Assembly: GCA_964036315.1 (NCBI GenBank)
Contig: CAXIWW010000817.1
Span: forward strand, 3,197,501-3,261,500
Length of the DNA stretch: 64,000 nucleotides
Reading direction: 5' to 3'
Source of the DNA: Acanthosepion esculentum
Lineage: Eukaryota; Mollusca; Cephalopoda; Sepiida; Sepiidae
Position numbers and translations under genes: made by a program. Shown one piece after another: positions 51,701 to 64,000 of this stretch. Within the stretch, counting starts at the first letter, position 1. The number at the start of each line of letters is the position of its first letter. Below the pieces are notes generated by a model, which was given only the letters and a program-made list of their open reading frames with translations, ran no database searches and was not told the origin of the DNA.

Positions 51701-54060
51701 CCAGAAACCAAGATATCAGTAACAGGGCTGCTGGACGTAGTGTATCATCTTACACAAGACGCTCAAATATGGACCGGAAGCCAACAGGTCAGAGGCCATG
51801 CTGCTGGACGTAGTCTAAAATCTTATATTAGACGCACAAATATGGACGGGAAACCAACAGATCAGATGCCATGCTGCTGGAAGTAGTTTATCTTTTTACA
51901 TTAGAAGCTCAAATATATACCAGAAACAATTAGATCAGAATCATGGCTGCTGGACGTAGTTTATCACCTTACACAAAACGCTCAAATATGGACAGGAAGC
52001 CAACAGGTCAGAGACTATGCTGCTGGACGGAGTCTAAAATCTTACATTAGACGCTCAAATATGGACCGGAAACCAACAGATCAGAGGCTGTGCTGCTGGT
52101 CGTAGTTTACCTTTTTACATTAGACACTCAAAATATGGACCGGAAACCAACAGATCAGAGGCCATGCTGCTTGTCGTAGTTTATCTTTTTACATTAGACG
52201 CTCAAATATGCACCAGAAACAAAGAGATCAGAATCATGGCTGCTGGACGTAGTGTATCATATTACACAAGACGCAGAAATATGGACCGGAAGGCAACAGG
52301 TCAGAGGCAATGCTGCTTGACGTAGTCTAAAATCTTACATTAGACGATCAAATATGGACCGGAAACCTACAGATCAGAGGCCCTGCTTCTGGTCGTAGTT
52401 TATCTTTTTACATTAGACGCTCAAAATATGCACCAGAAACCAACAGATCAGAATCATTGCTGCTGGACGTAGTGTATCATCTTACACAAGACGCTCAAAT
52501 ATGGACCGGAAGCCAACAGGTCAGAGGCCATGCTGTTGGACGTAGTCTAAAATCTTACATTAGACGCGCATATAAGGACCGGAAACCAACAGATCATAGG
52601 CCATATTGCTGGTGGTAGTTTATCTTTTTACATTAGACTCTCAAATATGCACGAGAAACCAACAGATCAGAATCATGGCTACTCGGCGTAGTGTATCATT
52701 TTACACAAAACGCTCAAATATGGACCGTAATCCAACAGGTAAGAGACCATGCTGCTGCATGTATTCTAAAATCTTACATTCGATGCCCAAATATGGACTG
52801 GAAACCAAGAGATCAGAGGCCATGCTGCTGGACGTAGTTCATATTTTTACATTAGACGCTCAAATATGCACCCGAAACCAACATATCAGAATCATGGCTG
52901 CTGGACGTAGTGTATAATCTTACACAAGACTCTCAAATATGCATCACAAACCAAGAGATCAGAAACAGGGCTGCTGGATGTAGTGTATCATCTTGCACAA
53001 GACGCTCAAATATGGACCGGAAGCTAACAGGTCAGAGGCCATGCTGCTGGACGTAGTCTAAAATCGTACATTAGACGCTCAAATATGGACCGGAAACGAA
53101 CAGATCAGAGGCAATGCTGCTGGTCGTAGTTTATCTTTTTACATTAGAAGCACAAATATGTACCAGAAACCAAGAGATCAGAATCATGGCTGCTGTACGT
53201 AGTGTATCACCTTACACAAGACGCTCAAATATTAAGCGGAAACCAACAGGTCAGAGGCCATGCTGCTGGACGTAGTCTAAAATCGTACATTAGATGCTCA
53301 AATATAGACCGGAAACGAACAGATCAGAGGCAATGCTGCTGGTCGTAGTTTATCTTTTTACATTAGACGCTCAAATATGCACCAGAAACCAAGAGATCAG
53401 AATCATGCCTGCTGGACGTATTGTATCATCTAACACAAGACGCTCAATTATGGACCGGAAGCCTACAGGTCAGAGGGCATGCTGCTGGTTATAGTCTAAA
53501 ATCTTACATTAGACGCTCAAATATGGAACGGAAACCAACAGTTCTGAGGCCATGCTGCTAGACGTAGTTTATCTTTTTACATTAGACGCTCAAATATGCA
53601 CCAGAAACCAATAGATCAGAACCATGACTGCTGGAGGTAGTGTATCATCTTACACAAGACGCTCAAATATGGACAGGAAGCCAACAGGTCAGAGGCAATG
53701 CTGCTGGACGTCGTCTAAAATCTTACATTAGACGCTCAAATATGGACGGGAAACCAACAGATCAGAGGCCATGCTGCTGGTCGTAGTTTATCTATTTACA
53801 TTAGAAGATCAAATATGTACCAGAAACCAACAGATCAGAAACAGGGCTGCTGGACGTAGTGTATCATCTTACACAAGACGCTCAAATATGGACCGTAAAC
53901 CAACAGATCAGAGTCTATGCTGCTGGTCGTAGTTTATATTTCTACGTTAGACCGTCAAATATGCACCAGAAAGCAAGAGATCAGAAACAGGGCTGCTGGA
54001 CGTAGTGTATCATCTTACACAAGACGCTCAAATATGGACCGGAAATCAACAGGTCAGAGG
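48760..54060 (+). repeat. Large tandem duplication in D, offset 3.1-3.4 kb
   Basis: The region 48760-50760 recurs at about 51900-54060. Matching rare words: GGACAGGAAGCCAACAGGTC at 48846/51990; ATTACACATGACGCAGAAAT and its near copy (about 49119/52263); GATCATAGG with CATATTGCTGG (49449/52593), all at offset 3144. CAACAGTTCTGAGGCC at 50100/53536 is at offset 3436, and ACCATGACTGCTGGA at 50331/53631 is at offset 3300. The changes of offset record later insertions or deletions of whole monomers between the copies. Confidence 0.86.
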
Positions 54061-55644
54061 CCATGCTGCTGGTTGTAATCTAAAATCTTACATTAGACGC
54101 TCAAATATGCACCGGAAACCAACAGGTTAGAGGCCATGCTGCTGGACGTAGTTTATCTTTTTACATTAGACGCTCAAATATGCACCAGAAACCAAGAAAA
54201 CAGAAACCGGGCTGCTGGACGTAGTGTATCATCTTACACAAGACGATCAAATATGGACCGGAAGCCAACAGGTCAGATGCCATGCTGCTGGACGTATTCT
54301 AAAATCTTACATTAGACGCTCAAATATGCACCGGAAACCAACAGATCAGAGGCCATTCTGCTGGTCGTAGTTTATCTTTTTACTTTAGACGCTCAAATAT
54401 GCACCAGAAACCAAGAGATCATAATCATGGCTGCTGGACGTAGTGTATCATCTTACAGAAGACGCTCAAAGATGGACCGGAAGCCAAAAGGTCAGAGGCC
54501 ATGCTGCTGGACGTAGTTTATATTTCTACATTAGATGCTCAAATATGCACCAGAAAGCAAGAGATCAGAAACAGGGCTGCTGGACCAAGTGTATCATCTT
54601 ACACAAGACGCTCAAATATGGACCGGAAGCTAACATGTCAGAGGCCATGCTGCTGGGCGTAGTCTAAAATCTTACATTAGACGCTGAAATATGCACCGGA
54701 AACCACCAGATCAGAGGCCATGCTGCCGGACGTAGTTTATATTTTTACATTAGAAGCTCAAATATGTACCAGAAACCAACAGATCAGAATCATGGCTGCT
54801 GTACGTAGTGTATCATCTTACACAAGACGCTCTAATAAGGACCAGAAGCCAACAGGTCAGAGGCCATGCTGCTGGACGTAGTCTAAAATCTTACATTAGA
54901 CGCACAAATATGGACGGGAAACCAATAGATCAGATGCCATGCTGCTGGACGTAGTTTATCTTTTTACATTAGAAGCTCAAATATGTACCAGAAACCAACA
55001 GATCAGAATCATGGCTGCTGGACGTAGTGTATCACCTTACACAAGACGCTCAAATATGGACCGGAAGCCAACAGCTCAGAGACCATGCTGCTGGAGGGAG
55101 TCTAAAATCTTACATTAGACGCTCAAATATGGTCCGGAAACCAACAGATCAGAGGCTGTGCTGCTGGTCGTAGTTTACCTTTTTACATTAGACGCTCAAA
55201 ATATGGACCGGAAACCAACAGATCAGAGGCTATGCTGCTGGTCGTAGTTTATCTTTTTACATTAGACGCTCAAATATGCACCAGAAACCAACAGATCAGA
55301 ATCATGGCTGCAGAATGTAGTGTTTCATCTTACACAAGACGCTCAAATATGGACCGGAAACAAACAGATCAGAGGCTGTGCTGCTGGTCGTAGTTTACCT
55401 TTTTACATTAGCCGCTCAAAATATGGACCGGAAACCAACAGATCAGAGGCTATGCTGCTGGTCGTAGTTTATCTTTTTACATTAGACGCTCAAATATGCA
55501 CCAGAAACCAACAGATCAGAATCATGGCTGCAGAACGTAGTGTTTCATCTCACACAAGACGCTCAAATATGGACCGGAAGCCAAGAGGTCAGAGGCCATG
55601 CTGCTGGTCGTAGTCTAAAATCTAACATTAGACGCTCAAATATG

Positions 55645-55662
55645 GACCTGAACTGAGCGTCT
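55645..55662. other. Orientation switch D/D', second block
   Basis: Forward type a or c start (GACCTGAA) is joined to reverse linker sequence (CTGAGCGTCTACTG). The two bases TC or GA expected for a hairpin tip are lacking, and no spacer is seen. It differs from the switch at 15801-15812. Confidence 0.88.
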
Positions 55663-58600
55663 ACTGTAAGATTTTACATGACGTCCAGCAGCATGGCCTC
55701 TGTCATGTTGGCTTCCGGTACATATTTTAGCCTCTGGTGTAAGATGATACAGTACGTACAGCAGCCATGATTCTGATCTGTTGGATTCTGGTGCATATTT
55801 GAGCGTCTAATGAAAAAACTTAAAATACGTCCAGCAGCATGGCTTTTGATCTGTTGGTTTCCGGTCCATATATGAGCGTCTAATGTAAGATTTTAGAGTA
55901 CGTCGAACAGCATGGCATCTGACCTGTTGGCTTCCGGTCCATATTTGAGCGTCTCGTGTAAGATTATACACTACGTCCAGCAGCCCTGTTTCTGATCTCT
56001 TGGTTTCTGGTGCATATATGAGCGTCTAATATAAAAAGATAAACTACGTCCAGCAGCATGGCCTCTGATCAGTTGGTTTCCGGTTCACATTTGAGCGTGT
56101 TGTGTAAGATGATACACTACTTCCAGCAGCCATGATTCTGATCTCTTGGTTTCTGGTGCATATATGAGCGTCTAATATAAAAAGATAAACTACGTCCAGC
56201 AGCATGGCCTCTGATCAGTTGGTTTCCGGTTCACATTTGAGCGTCTTGTGTGAGATGATACACTACGTCTAGCATCTTTGTTTCTGATCTCTTGGTTTCT
56301 GGTGCATATTTGAGGGTCTAATGTAAAAAGATAAACTACGACCAGCAGCATGGCTTCTGATCTGTTGTTTTCCGGTCCATATTTTGAGCGTCAAATGTAA
56401 AAAGGTAAACTACGACCAGCAGCACAGCCTCTGATCTGTTGGTTTCCGGACCATATTTGAGCGTCTAATGTAAGATTTTAGACTCCCTCCAGCAGCATGG
56501 TCTCTGAGCTGTTGGCTTCCGGTCCATATTTGAGCGTCTTGTGTAAGGTGATACACTACGTCCAGCAGCCATGATTCTGATCTGTTGGTTTCTGGTACAT
56601 ATTTTAGCTTCTAATTTAAAAAGATAAACTACGTCCAGCAGCATGGCATCTGATCTATTGGTTTCCCGTCCATATTTGTGCGTCTAATGTAAGATTTTAC
56701 ACTACGTCCAGCAGCATGGCCTCTGACCTGTTGGCTTCCGGTCCTTATTTGAGCGTCTTGTTTAAGATGATACACTACGTCCAGCAGCCCTGTTTCTGAT
56801 CTGTTGGTGTCTGGTGCATATTTGAGCGTCTAATTTAAAAAGATAAACTACGTCCAGCAGCATGACCTCTGATCTGTTGGTTTCCGGTCGATATTTGAGC
56901 GTCTAATGTAAGATTTTAGACTACATGCAGCAGCATTGCCTGTGATCTGTTGGCTTCTGGTCCATATTTGAGCGTCTTGTGTAAGATGATACACGACGTC
57001 CAGCAGCCATGATTCTGATCTGTTGGTTTCTGGTACATATTTGAGCTTCTAATGTAAAAATATAAACTACGCCCGGCAGCATGGCCTCTGATCTGTTGGT
57101 TTCCGGTGCATATTTGAGCGTCTAATGTAAGATTTTAGACTACGCCCAGCAGATTGGCCTCTGACCTGTTAGCTTCCGGTCCATATTATAGCGTCTTTTG
57201 TAAGATGATACACTTGGTCCAGCAGCCCTGTTTCTGATCTCTTGCTTTCTTGTGCATATATGAGCATCTAATGTAGAAATATAAACTACGACCAGCAGCA
57301 TGGCCTCTGACCTGTTGGCTTCCGGTCCATATTTGAGCGTCTTCTGTAAGATGAAACACTACGTCCAGCAGCCCTGTTTCTGATCTGTTGGTGTCTGGTG
57401 CATATTTGAGCGTCTAATGTAAAAAGATAAACTACGTCCAGCAGCATGGCCTCTGATCTGTTGTTTTCCGTTGCATATTTGAGCGTCTAATGTAAGATTT
57501 TAGACTACGCCCATCAGCATGGCCTCTGACCTGTTAGCTTCCGGTCCATATTTGAGCGTCTTGTGTAAGATGATACACTACGCCCAGCAGCCCTGTTTCT
57601 GATCTCTTGCTTTCTGGTGCATATATGAGCATCTAATGTAGAAATATAAACTACGTTCAGCAGCAGGGCCTCTGATCTGTTAGTTTCCGGTCCATATTTG
57701 AGCGTCTAATGTAAGATTTTAGACTACATTCAGCAGCATTGCCTCCGACCTGTTGGCTTCCGGTCCATATTTGAGCGTCTTGTGTAAGATGATACACTAC
57801 GTCCAGCAGCCCTGTTTCTGATCTCTTGGTTTCTGGTGCTTATTTGAGCGTCTAATGTAAAAAGATAAACAACGTCCAGCAGCATGGCCTCAGAACTGTT
57901 GGTTTCCGTTCCATATTTGAGCGTCTAATGTATGATTTTAGACTACAACCAGCAGCATGCCCTCTGACCTGTAGGCTTCCCGTCCATATTTGAGCGTCTT
58001 GTGTAAGATGATACACTACGCCCAGCAGCAATCATTCTTATCTGTTGGTTTCTGGTGCATATTTTGAGCGTCTAATGTAAAAAGATAAACTACGACCAGC
58101 AGCATGGCCTCTGATCTGTTGGTTTCCGGTCTATATTTGAGCGTCTAATGTAAGATTTTGACTACATGCAGCGTCATTGCCTCTGATCTCTTGGCTTCCG
58201 GTCCATATTTGGGCGTCTTGTTTAAGATGATACACTACGTCCAGCAGCCATGATTCTGATCTGTTGGTTTCTGGTATATATTTGAGCTTCTAATGCAAAA
58301 AGATAAACTACGTCCAGCAGCATGGCCTCTGATCTGTTGGTTTCCGGTCCATAGTTGAGTGTCTAATATAAGATTTATACTACGTCCAGCAGCATGGCCT
58401 CTGACCTGTTGGCTTCTGGTCCATATTTGAGCGTCTTGTGTAAGATGATACACTACGTCCAGCAGCAATGATTCTGATCTGTTGGTTTCTCGTGCATATT
58501 TTGAGCGTCTAATGTAAAAAGATAAACTACGTCCAGCAGCATGGCCTCTGATCTGTAGGTTTCCGGTCCATATTTGAGCGTCTAATGTAAGATTTTAGAC

Positions 58601-61600
58601 TACTTCCAGCAGCATGGCCTCTGACCTGTTGGCTTCCGGTCCATATTTGCGCGTCTTGTGTAAGATGATACACTACGTCTAGCAGCCATGATTCTGATCT
58701 CTTGGTTTCTGGTGCATATTTGAGCGTCTAATGCAAAAAGATAAAGTACGACCAGCAGCATGGCCTCAGATCTGTTGGTTTCCAGCCCATATTTTGAGCG
58801 TCTAATGTAAAAAGATAAACTATGACTAGCAGCAAAGCCTCTGATCTGTTGGTTTACGGTCCATATTTGAGCGTCTAATGTAAGATTTTAGACTCCGTCC
58901 AGCAGCATAGTCTCTGACCTGTAGGCTTCCCGTCCATATTTGAGCGTCTTGTGTAAGGTGATACACTACGTCCAGCAGCCATGATTCTGATCTGTTTGTT
59001 TCTGGTGCATATTTTAGCTTCTAATGTAAAAAGACAAACTACGTCCAGCATCATGGCTTCAGATCTGTTGGTTTCCGTTCCATATTTGAGCGTTTAATAT
59101 AAGATTTTAGACTACGTCCAGCAGCCTGGCCTCTGATCTGTTGGCTTCCGGTCCATATTTGAGCGTCTTCTGTAAGATAATACACTACGTCCAGCAGCCA
59201 TGATTCTGATCTGTTGGTTGCTGGTGCATATTTGAGCGTCTAATGTAAAAAGATAAACTACGTCCAGCAGCATGGCCTCTGATCTGTTGGTTTCCGTGAC
59301 ATATTTGTGCTTTTAATGTAAGATTTTAGACTACGTCCAGCAGCATGGCCTCTGACCAGTTGGCTTCCGTTCCATATTTAAGCGTCTTGTGTAAGATGAT
59401 ACACTACGTCCAGCAGCCATGATTCTGATCTGTTGGTTTCCGGTCCATATATGAGCGTCTAATGTAAGATTTGAGATTACGTCCATCAGCATTGCCTCTG
59501 ATTTGTTGGCTTCCGGTCCATATTTGAGCGTCTTGTGTCAGAGGATACACTACGTCCCGCAGCCATGATTCGGATCTCTTGGTTTCTGGTACATATTTGA
59601 GCGTCTAATGTAAAAAGATAAACTGCGTCCTGCAGCATGGCATCTGATCTGTTTGTTTCCCGGCCATATTTGTGCTTTTAATGTAAGATTTTAGACTACG
59701 TCCAGCAGCATGGCCTCTCACCGGTTGGCTTCCGGTCCATATTTGAGCGTCTTGTGTAAGATGATACACTATGTCCAGCAGCCCTGTTTCTGATCTCTTG
59801 GTTTCTGGTGCATATTTGAGCGTCTAATGTAAATAGATAAACTACGTCCAGCAGTATGGCCTCAGATCTGTTGGTTTCCGTTCCATATTTGAGCGTCTAA
59901 TGTAAGATTTTAGACTACGTACAGCAGCATGGCCTCCTACCTGTAGGCTTCCGGTCCATATTTGAGCGTCTTGTGTGAGATGATACACTACGTCCAGCAG
60001 ACATGATTCTGATCTGTTGGTTTCTGTACATATTTGAGCGTCTAATGTAAATAGATAAACTACGTCCAGCAGCATGGCCTCTGATCTGTTGGTTTCCCGT
60101 ACATATTTGAGCGTCTAATGTAAGATTTTAGAATACGTCCAGCAGCATGGCATCTGACCTGTTGGCTTCCGGTCCATATTTAAGCGTCTTGTGTAAGATG
60201 ACACACTACGTCCAGCAGCCCTGTTTCAGTTTTCTTGGTTTCTGGTGCATATTTGAGCGTCTAATGTAAAAAGATACACTACGTCCAGCAGCCATGATTG
60301 TGATCTGTTGGTTTCTGGTGCTTATTTGAGCGTCTAATGTAAAAAGATATACTACGACCAGCAGCATGGCCTCTGATCTGTTGGTTTCCGGTCCATATTT
60401 GACCGTCTAATGTAAGATTTTAGACAACGCCCAGCAGCATATCCTCTGACCTGTTGGATTCCGGTCCATATTTGAGCGTCTTGTGTAAGGTGATAAACTA
60501 CGTCCAGCAGCCATGATTCTGATCTATTGGTTTCTGGTATATATTTGAGCTTCTAATGTAAAAAGATAAACTACTTCCAGCAGCATGGCATCTGATCTGT
60601 TGGTTTCCCGTCCATATTTGTGCGTCTAATATAAGATTTTAGACTACGTCCAGCAGCATGGCCTCTTACCTGTTGGCTTCCGGTCCATATTTGAGCGTCT
60701 TGTGTAAGATTATACACTACGTCCAGCGGCCTTGATTTTGATCTCTTGGTTTCTTGTGCATATTTGAGCGTCTAATGTAAAAAGATAAACTACGTCCAAC
60801 AGCATGGCGTCTGATATGATGGTTTCCGGTCCATATTTGAGCGTCTAATGTAAGATTTTAGACTACGCCCAGCAGCATGACATCGGACCTGTTGTCTTCC
60901 GGTCCATATTTGAGCGTCTTGTGTAAGATTATACACTACGTCCAGCGGCCTTGATTTTGATCTCTTGGTTTCTTGTGCATATTTGAGCGTCTAATGTAAA
61001 AAGATAAACTACGCCCAACAGCATGGCGTCTGATATGATGGTTTCCGGTCCATATTTGAGCGTCTAATATAAGGTTTAGACTACGTCTATCAGCATGGCC
61101 TCTGACATGTTGGCTTCCGGTCCATATTTGAGCGTCTTGTGTTAGATGATACTCTACGTCCAGCAGCAACGATTCTGATCTGTTGGTTTCTGGTGCATAT
61201 TAGAGCGTCTAATGTAAAAAATTAAACTACGTCCAGCAGCATGGCCTCTGATCTGTTGGTTTCCGGTCCATATTTTAGCATCTAATGTAAGATATTAGAC
61301 TACGTCTAGCAGCATGGCCTCTGACCTGTTGGCTTCCGGTCCATATTTGAGCGTTTTGTGTAAGATGATACACAACATCCAGCAGCCATGATTTTGATGT
61401 CTTGGTTTCTGGTGCATATTTGAGGGTCTAATGTAAAAAGATAAACTACGACTAGCAGCATGGCCTCTGATCTGTTGGTTTCCGGTCCATATTTGAGCGT
61501 CTAATGTAAGATTTTAGACTACGTCCAGCAGCATGGCCTCTGACCTGTTAGCTTCCGGTCCATATTTGATCGTCTTGTGTTAGATTATACTGTACGTCCA

Positions 61601-64000
61601 GCAGCCATGATTCTGATCTGTTGTTTTCTGGTTCATATTTGAGCGTCTAATGTAAAAAGATAAACTACGTCCAGCAGCATGGCCTCTGATCGGTTTGTTC
61701 CCGTCCATATTTGAGCTTCTAATGTAAGATATTAGAGTACGACCAGCAGCATGGCATCTGACCTCTTGGCTTCCGGTCCATATTTGAGCGTCTTGTGTAA
61801 GATGATACACTACGTCCAGCAGCATGGCCTCTGATCTGTTGGTTTCTCGTCCATATTTGAGCGTCTAATGTAAGATTTTAGACTACGTCCAGCAGCATGG
61901 CCTCTGACTTGTTGGCTTCCGGTCCATATTTTAGCGACTTGTGTAAGATTATACACTACATCCAGCAGCCCTGTTTCTGATATCTTGGTTTGTGATGCAT
62001 ATTTGAGCGTCTTGTGTAAGATTATACACTACGTCCAGCAGCCATGATTCTGATCTGTTGGTTTCTGGTGCATATTTGAGCGTCTAATGTAAAAAGATAA
62101 ACTACGTCCAGCAGCATGGCCTCTGATCTGTTGGTTTCCGGTCCATATTTGAGCATAAAATGTAAGATTTTAGAATACATGCGGAAGCATGGCCTCTGAC
62201 CTGTTGGCTTCCGGTCCATATTTGAGCGTTTTGTGTAAAATGATACACTACGTCCAGCAGACATGATTCTGATCTGTTAGTTTCTGTACATATTTGAGCG
62301 TCTAATGTAAATAGATAAACTACGACCAGCAGCATGGCATCTGATCTGTTGGTTTTCCGTCCATATTTGTGCGTCTAATGTAAGATTTTAGTCTACGTCC
62401 AGCAGCATGACCTCTGACCAGTTAGCTTCCGGTCCATATTTGAGCGTCTTGTGTAAGATGATACACTACGCCTAGCAGCCATGATTCTGATTTTTTGGTT
62501 TCTGCTGCATATTTGAGCGACTAATGTAAAAAGATAAACTACGTCCAGCAGCATGGCCTCTGATCGTTTGGTTTCCGATCCATATTTGAGCGTATAATGT
62601 AAGATTTTAGACTACGACCAGCAGCATGGCCTCTGACCTCTTGGCTTCCGGTGCATATTTGAGCGTCTTGTGTAAGATGATAAACTACGTCCAGCAGCCC
62701 TGTTTCTGATCTCTTGGTTTCTTGTGCATATTTGAGCGTCTAATGTAAAAAGATAAACTACGTCCAGACGCATGGCCTCTGATCTGTTGGTTTCCGGTCC
62801 ATATTTCAGCGTCTGATGTAAGATATTTGACTACGTCCTGCAGCATGGCCTCTGACCTGTTGGCCTCCGGTCCATATTCGAGCGTCTTGTGTAAGATTAT
62901 ACTGTACGTCCAGCAGCCATGATTCTGATCTGTTGTTTTCTGGTGCATATTTCAGCGTCTAATGTAAAAAGATAAACTACGACCAGCAGCATGGCCTCTG
63001 ATCGGTTGGTTTCCGGTCCATATTTTAGCGTCTAATGTAAGATTTTAGACTACGTCCAGCAGAATGGACTCTGACCTCTTGGCTTCCGGTCCATATTTGA
63101 GCGTCTTGTGTAAGATGATACGCTACGTCCAGCAGCATGGCCTCTGATCTGTTGGTTTCTCGTCCATATTTGAGCGTCTAATGTAAGATTTTAGACTACG
63201 TCCAGCAGCATGGCCTCTGACTTGTTGGCTTCCGGTCCATATTTTAGCGACTTGTGTAAGATTATACACTACATCCAGCAGCCCTGTTTCTGATATCTTG
63301 GTTTGTGATGCATATTTGAGCGTCTTGTGTAAGATTATACACTACGTCCAGCAGCCATGATTCTGATCTGTTGGTTTCTGGTGCATATTTGAGCGTCTAA
63401 TGTAAAAAGATAAACTACGTCCAGCAGCATGGCCTCTGATCTGTTGGTTTCCGGTCCATATTTGTGCATAAAATGTAAGATTTTAGAATACATGCGGAAG
63501 CATGGCCTCTGACCTGTTGGCTTCCGGTCCATATTTGAGCGTTTTGTGTAAAATGATACACTACGTCCAGCAGACATGATTCTGATCTGTTCGTTTCTGT
63601 ACATATTTGAGCGTCTAATGTAAATAGATAAACTACGACCAGCAGCATGGCATCTGATCTGTTGGTTTTCCGTCCATATTTGTGCGTCTAATGTAAGATT
63701 TTAGTCTACGTCCAGCAGCATGACCTCTGACCAGTTAGCTTCCGGTCCATATTTGAGCGTCTTGTGTAAGATGATACACTACGCCTAGCAGCCATGTTTC
63801 TGATTTTTTGGTTTCTGCTGCATATTTGAGCGACTAATGTAAAAAGATAAACTACGTCCAGCAGCATGGCCTCTGATCGTTTGGTTTCCGATCCATATTT
63901 GAGCGTATAATGTAAGATTTTAGACTACGACCAGCAGCATGGCCTCTGACCTCTTGGCTTCCGGTGCATATTTGAGCGTCTTGTGTAAGATGATAAACTA
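55653..64000 (-). repeat. Satellite D array, inverted arm, second block
   Basis: About 114 inverted 73-bp monomers, running off the right edge. The switch is direct: forward GGACCTGAA (to 55652) is followed by CTGAGCGTCTACTG in reverse. The arm mirrors the forward arm at monomer resolution. For example 54836-55206 corresponds, reverse-complemented, to 56378-56748 with the same series of rare changes (GGAGGGAGTC, CAGCTCAGAGACC, CAATAGATCAGATGCC). Likewise 53451-53540 corresponds to about 57880-57985. The 74-bp variant recurs here as CATATTTTGAGCG. Confidence 0.97.
61755..64000 (-). repeat. 1313-bp tandem duplication at the right end of the window
   Basis: The segment 61755-62687 recurs at 63068-64000 with a constant offset of 1313 bp, which is 18 monomers (three hexamers) minus one base. 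Shared rare words include CATAAAATGTAAG (type a with a changed linker), GAATACATGCGGAAGC, TTGGTTTGTGATGCATATTT and CTGATTTTTTGG. The copies differ at only a few positions visible by eye, for example GTGC/GAGC near 63472, so the duplication is recent. It continues past the window edge. Confidence 0.9.

Larger units (their letters stand above)
47379..55652 (+). repeat. Satellite D array, forward arm, second block
   Basis: About 113 monomers of 73 bp with the same a-b-c trimer order as the first block. Private features include a 74-bp monomer variant with CTCAAAATATG (near 48982, 49277, 52126, 52421, 55196 and 55416), type a monomers with GAGGCTGTGCTGCTGG, and type b monomers with GAAGCTCAAATATGTACC. 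Two large internal duplications are listed separately. The first monomer is the same as the one at 7584 in the first block, and later ones are homogenised differently. No gene is visible. Confidence 0.97.

Overview
This window is satellite DNA from end to end. I find no gene, rRNA, tRNA, transposon end or CRISPR array that I can support. Long tandem arrays of several unrelated satellites, higher-order repeats and large inverted arrays point to constitutive heterochromatin of a eukaryote (centromeric, pericentromeric, subtelomeric or sex/B-chromosome DNA). Nothing in the sequence lets me name the species. All alignments were made by eye.

Four satellite families make up the window. A is a GC-rich, C/A-skewed minisatellite built from mixed units of about 31 and 42-43 bp. 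B has a 60-bp unit with 59-bp variants. C has an AT-rich unit of 394-395 bp. D has a 73-bp unit organised as a 219-bp trimer (three 73-bp subtypes) and partly as 438-bp hexamers. A prime marks the inverted orientation.

Layout: A 1-4739; B 4740-5680; B' 5681-6333; C 6334-7523; D about 7519-15804; D' 15806-23195; C' 23191-24825; A 24826-43195; B 43196-46587; B' 46588-47301; C remnant 47302-47385; D about 47379-55652; D' 55653-64000. The order A-B-B'-C-D-D'-C' therefore occurs once completely apart from the left end of A, and then starts again as A-B-B'-(C)-D-D'. The window holds nearly two copies of a compound macro-repeat with a period of roughly 38-41 kb, depending on the landmark. Homologous junctions confirm this: B/B' at 5680/5681 and 46587/46588, and B'/C at 6333/6334 and 47301/47302, have almost the same sequence.

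Two satellite palindromes (D/D' switching near 15.8 kb and 55.65 kb) have arms that match monomer by monomer, with enough differences that they are not simple fold-back read artefacts. In the first block the C-D junction itself is present in mirror image on both sides. The second block has lost about 1.16 kb between C and D at a 7-bp microhomology. A is never inverted, so the macro-repeat is not one simple palindrome.

The many long open frames in A, up to 1082 codons, arise because the repeat has no stop codon in any of its six frames. Its unit length moves the frame by one each repeat, so I treat them as non-coding.
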